Source: Punica granatum (lineage: Eukaryota; Streptophyta; Magnoliopsida; Myrtales; Lythraceae). From it: 64,000 nucleotides of DNA. The notes under the pieces are model-generated. The model was not told where the DNA came from. It made no database searches and saw nothing but the letters and a program-made list of their open reading frames with translations. The stretch is taken from assembly GCF_007655135.1 (NCBI RefSeq), contig NC_045131.1:25590001-25654000 (forward strand), read 5' to 3'. The position numbers were made by a program, and so were the translations under genes. Of this stretch, positions 59,421 to 64,000 are shown piece by piece (position 1 is the first letter of the stretch; each line of letters opens with the position of its first letter).

Positions 59421-62400
59421 TGTCAGCACCCCATTTTGATCCACCGGCTCTAGGATATGACATCAACAAGGCTCTCGATTAGGGTTCCACAACTCTAACA
59501 AAAAATGGCGAGGGCAACATATGGAATTTTGTAGCACACACAATTGATCCCGAAGAGTAAGGCACCAATTATCGATATTCAAATCGAAGGCAATGGAAAA
59601 AGGGAAAATCACGTCTCTGTATCATTTTCTTCTGTGAGAACGACTATCTTCGTGGATCCTAGAACCAAGTTCGATATTTTTAGATCAAGGTTTGGTGAGT
59701 CGGGGACATTTCAATGCAAAAGTCACGTCGAGAGCCCATTCGAACAAAAAGATAAAATTCGTGGAGCTGGGGCGCCCAAATAGTGAATACAGCAGCTCAA
59801 GCATGGGATTCGACGCATTATATCATGCTCAATCCTGAACCTAAAAGGGTGAATTCCATATGCGCAACCTAGGAAATAGAGTTAGTTTCAATTTAACGGG
59901 TCATTCGTTCCAAGATTCAATACGGAGAGAGAGTTATGAATTTTTGAGCTCACCATGCCCGAAACTGTTAAACCGGGACAGACTCTCCCAGTCAAGGGAG
60001 AAAATCCATAAAAAATTCAATTCTTCGTATTTTACAGCATGGTCAACGTTATTGGATTTCTAATTCACTTAAGATTCAGAAAAAAAAAAAAAAAAAAAAA
60101 AGGAGATGTTTTTGGCTAGATTAGTACAGAATTGAATATGTTCTTACAGATCAAAACCAAATCTCCCGGTTCGGGCCAGTTGTCAAAGAAAAATTGTTTC
60201 GGGAACTTCCTGAGGTCAAACGATCTTCAAATTTTATGAGGATGTTCCCAACTCAAGTAGAGATCAAGAAAAAATATCAGATAGCCCAAAAAGTTCATGA
60301 GAAATTCAGGAAAATTCGAGATGTTTAGGTCAGCTCATGGACTGTTGGTGACAGCACCCTGACTTCTCTCCTCCAGCTGCCTCCTTTCCTCTCAACCCTC
60401 ACCTCATTCCCAAAAAAAAAACCCTAAGGCACTCTCTCGGAAACCCTAGCCGCAACTTCCCCTGGGCTGCTCCCGAATCCTCCCATTGATTCTCCCTGAA
60501 CTCCCTCTGGGCTCCATAATGGTAGGCAGACCAGACCCGACCCTAGTCTCCTCCTCTCTGATCGTCTCTCTCTCTCTCGCACCTTCTCAGTTTCGGCACA
60601 AACACAAACAGAGAGTAACCTCAGCATTTCCAACACCATTCCTACCTTCTTCTTCCTTCCCTCGGTGACTCCCAGTGAAAAAAAAAGAACAACAGCAGCA
60701 ACTACGAGCTTGAAAGATACGTTTGTACAAGCACCTGATGTGATTCAGTTTCGAGCTCACACCCGCTGGGACCTTCTTCGACCAGCAGCTGCAACCAGCT
60801 TGTGGGCTGTGTTGTTCCGCAACTCCGGTGAGCTTATTCGATCTCTATTTTAGCTGGTTTTGTATAGCTATGATATGCAATGATTTCTTGGTTGATTTGG
60901 AGGACGTTTGGCTCGATTTTGATGAGTAAAAGACATGTTTGTGATGAAGGCTTAGTTACCCAACGATTTCTTGATTAATTTGGAGTCATTTAGCTTGATT
61001 TCCTTAGATTGAGGTCGAGTTTATGATAGTGGCTGAGCTGAGAAATGATTGTTGGTTCGATTAAGATGGTTCTAGCTTGATTTCAATGCTTAGAGATTAC
61101 GTTAAGAGTATGGGCTGAGCTGTATTTCGTTTTCTTTTACGGCTTTATGGAAGTTTGCATGGTTCTAAGAGCTTAAATCCTCGTTTTGATATAGTGGCCG
61201 AGTTATGATACAGTTCTTTCATGGTTTCGAGCTCATTTGGTATGAATCGGTTGACTTTTGGTTGGGTCTAAGGCATGGGCTGAACGAGATGATGCTCTAT
61301 TGATCAGGTTGAGGTCCTTTAGCATAATTTAGATGATTTGTGATGGGACTATGGTACGGACTGAATTGCTTGATGGTTCTCTGTTCGGTATAAGCACATT
61401 CGACATAATATTGAAGGCCATACGTTAAAATTAATTGTGCGGCTGAATTGAACGATTATGGATGTGCTGTAACTTCATTGCTTGCTGGTCTGTCTAGATT
61501 TTGATCCTTAGAGACTTGTTTTGGCCGCCTTCAAGTCATTACATGAGTTGTTATTGTGTCCATATGTCGTAGTATCGACTTTCTTAACCTTTTTTGTCAT
61601 TCCGGGTGCTAGGAAGTCGAGTCATTGGGACTTTAAAGTCGTGACCAGATTTCAATGGTGGTCTTGGAACTCATTTCATTAGCCTTATTCTCGATCTTGT
61701 TCATGGCTCGCATATTTGCTTTTGTCCCGCTTCTCCCGTGTTTGTTTCTTGTCTTGCATGTCTCACGAGAGGAGAAGAAAGGCGAGATATAAGAAGATAT
61801 TTGGCCAATGCCAATGGAGCTCCAAGACGAAGTGGAGACTCACCTAGGCTTAGGCTGAGTCCCGACTTGAAGGCCGCCTCGGTCCGTGGTAGTCAAGGAT
61901 CTTCCGAGCTAGCTCATCCTGAGAATCTCTTGGGATCAGGTATAAATCTTCATCTTAATAACATGCGATAGGTCTTTCGATGTTTGACGAGTAAATTCGA
62001 TGAGCTTGACATGATTGTGTGCCCGTGATTTGTGTGTCTGGATGTTTCCTTGATAATTTAATTAAAATCTCATACGAATTCGGATTAATCATATAAACTC
62101 AGTTTAAAAATTGAATTTAATTTTAGGATAGTCGGGAATTAGAGCTTTTGTCGAACGGCCCACCAATGACTGGCTCAATGGCTCGAAACTCGCAAACTAA
62201 AGCATTCGGCATATTTTAATTAAACTCAATAATTCCAAGTACGGGGAAAGAGACGTGTAATTGGGCTAAATAAATCACTCGGCTTTAAGAAAAATGCATA
62301 AATTGATAAATTATCGGTAACCGCGCCGATAATTTAAGGACAAGTTCTTCTGTCATAAAATGCAGAATTTGACTAATTATGCATTCAGCATAATCAAACA

Positions 62401-63411
62401 CGGGTAAATAGGCAAAATGGGATAGATTTTGGTTTTTAGGCGAAAACATTTTTGTCATAATCTGTAAAAGTCACATCATCACGGTACAGAATAATTTAAA
62501 AATAACCCACACATTTGAGACGTGATTACAGACATCGTGTTTGTCAGGTCCACTAAAATAACGTCGAATGCTACATGCCCCCTCCATCATCCTGTTTGCC
62601 TGTTTAGGGTAAGAATTCGCTTGCCAAGTAACCCCGGTGCATAACCTGATAAATCACGTAAACACGGCATTTAAAACACAACTTATCTGTATTCATATGT
62701 TTTTATCTGTTTTTGTCTGTTTTCATATGCTTTTGTCTGTTTTTCTCTGCTTTTGTGGCGGGTCAAGCTTGATCCTTTAGGATGCGATTCATATGGGGTC
62801 CAACGCCCCTAACTGTCGATCACGGGATCTAATTCCCCAATTACTGAGCGCGCATATTAATTTCAATTTCAGTCTTTTCAAACTACACGGTGAGCACGAG
62901 TGGAATAATGACCAAATGCGAACCGATCGGGATTCAGTCATTGTAATTTGTATTTTTATATGAGAGAGCAATGTGAAAGTTTAATGTTGTACATTTATTT
63001 ATGTAAGAATCCCGATCGGAGAGCGGACGGTCGGAGTGTTTCCTCGAATTTACGGTATCAAAACGGGCGAGTCAAGTGCAACCCTAAATCATGCGGTAAA
63101 TAAATAAAATGGCAAGCCTAGCAAGCTAGAGTACCGAAAGGGCGTGTGGGATATAGGCCCACACGTGATAAAACCCCCGAATTCGGAATTTCAGGTTACG
63201 TACAGTTCCTTGCCTTAGTATACTAGGTGTATTCTATACCCCTAGACCCGAGCAACTCACCAGCCCTCGACCTTCGGGTTGTAAACAGGTAGTGGCGACT
63301 CCTTCTCATGTGCGTCCGTCGCGCGTCCCCGGGAAGGTGGACACTTCCAAGCCGCGTTGCATTTAGGCGCGCGCATGCGTGCCCCGACGAGACGAAATTC
63401 TGTTGCGCACA
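59421..63411 (+). repeat. Right LTR of the 14-kb element (3991 bp)
   Basis: The fuller of the two LTRs; 61868-62177 is absent from the left LTR. By eye, divergence from the left LTR is about 6% in the first 200 bp, about 3% in the next 300 bp, about 1% over roughly 60833-61770, and higher again toward the 3' end. An A-run of about 22 lies near 60080. Sequence at 61738-61940 is open and ends GGATCAGGTATAAA, resembling an exon end. Confidence 0.95.
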
Positions 63412-64000
63412 GATAATCTTGCCCTTGAGACGGAAAAATTATTTTGCAAAAGTGGGACTACATGATGCGGGCCAGCTTGGCCGGTAGCCGATGTCGACCG
63501 ATCCCCTAGATTTACCCGAGTCACATGTAGACCCTGAGGGAGCCAGAAGACCGGTCAATCTGTTCGGAAGTGATCTAAGAAGAATTCCCGTATTTCGACT
63601 TGAGCCACCTCAAATTGGGCCCAAACTCGAGTCAGAACACGCAAGTCCTTCCAAGATATCCATGCTACACGGACCATACAACTCGGAACTTGTAAAGAAA
63701 GTAGGTTTGGAAAAGGACACGATTGTCTATTCGTGATTTATCGACTCGATTACAAGTTATTCATTAATTCGTGCAATTCATTTAAATGTCGTGTGAGTTA
63801 ATTAGCAGAGTGGATTATCCCAATTACAACATGCGTGGAATTAATTAAATTGAGTGAATTGCCGAAGGCTTTGTTTTGCGGGTTTTAGGCCGTCGAACCC
63901 GCAATTGATGAACCGTTTGATAAGAGATCTAATTCCTAATCGTTTAAGAATTAATACCGATTTTAAACCGACTTTATGTGATTAATCTGATTCGTAGGAT
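63412..64000 (-). mobile_element. Antisense Ogre-like LTR, continuation past the nested element
   Basis: After the second GATAA copy, sequence resumes that matches the reverse complement of 61860-62230 of the right LTR: TGCCGAAGGCTTTG, AATTCCTAATCGTTTAAGAA and TTAAACCGACTTTATGTGAT, then TAATCTGATTCGTA. This continues the antisense LTR that stops at 49398. A plus-strand open frame at 63491-63736 has no recognised domain. The element runs off the window edge. Confidence 0.8.

Larger units (their letters stand above)
49399..63411 (+). mobile_element. 14-kb non-autonomous Ogre/Tat-like LTR retroelement (LARD-like)
   Basis: The LTRs are 49399-53073 (3675 bp) and 59421-63411 (3991 bp), both starting TGTCAG and ending GCGCACA, with a perfect 5-bp target duplication GATAA (49394-49398 and 63412-63416). 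The primer site TGGCGACTCCACTGGGGA (53077-53094) matches the tRNA-Arg type described for Ogre/TatIV elements. A purine-rich AAAGAGGG precedes the right LTR. The 6347-bp interior has no zinc knuckle, protease, RT, RNase H or integrase in any frame, so it must rely on a partner element for proteins. Its interior holds irregular short repeats and a 29-nt minisatellite. The total is 14,013 bp. Confidence 0.93.

Noticed and set aside
49399..63411. The two 4-kb copies as a segmental duplication of host DNA
   Set aside because: TGTCAG/GCGCACA ends, the GATAA target duplication, a primer-binding site and a purine tract identify them as LTRs of one element.

Overview
The window is nuclear DNA of a flowering plant, most likely a eudicot. 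The signs are genes with GT-AG introns in an AT-rich background, plant-type Ty3/gypsy, Ty1/copia, Ogre/Tat-like, MULE, CACTA-like and hAT-like sequences, and a cluster of GDSL esterase/lipase genes of the At1g28600/acetylajmalan-esterase type. The species cannot be named from sequence alone. No rRNA, credible tRNA gene or CRISPR array was seen.

Only four host protein genes are well supported. The first is an intronless gene at 17765-19438 (+) for a 557-residue membrane protein resembling the ferric-reductase-like part of plant and fungal proteins annotated as adenylate-forming reductase-like. The others are three five-exon GDSL genes on the minus strand (21802-24075, 36776-38781, 39843-41683). 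Their exon boundaries and intron phases (1,1,0,1) match exactly and give proteins of 373, 370 and 369 residues. The third has Asn in place of Asp in the GDSL motif, and the second has an ambiguous N-terminus.

The rest is mostly mobile DNA. At 7600-12866 lies a complete but dead Ty3/gypsy element, with 448-bp LTRs, a CTTCC target duplication, six in-frame stops and substitutions in the protease, RNase H and integrase motifs. The stretch 24.3-35 kb is a patchwork of copia, CACTA-like and MULE remnants. Non-autonomous elements occur at 3762-5101, 5794-5978, 15833-16067, 17098-17334, 20353-20531, 35693-36182 and 48384-48591. A roughly 1-kb segment occurs at 35.1 kb and again at 44.9 kb, and the second copy preserves the empty site of the 35693-36182 insertion.

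The right end is a nest of at least three layers. A minus-strand copia fragment (46150-47412) is interrupted by an antisense Ogre-like LTR (47413-49398, resuming at 63412). That LTR is itself interrupted by a 14,013-bp element (49399-63411) with LTRs of 3.7 and 4.0 kb, a GATAA target duplication and a tRNA-Arg-type primer site. Its 6.3-kb interior has no recognisable gag or pol. It carries instead a 1.3-kb array of about 45 copies of a 29-nt unit that is open in all three plus-strand frames. This large non-autonomous retroelement is the most unusual object in the window.
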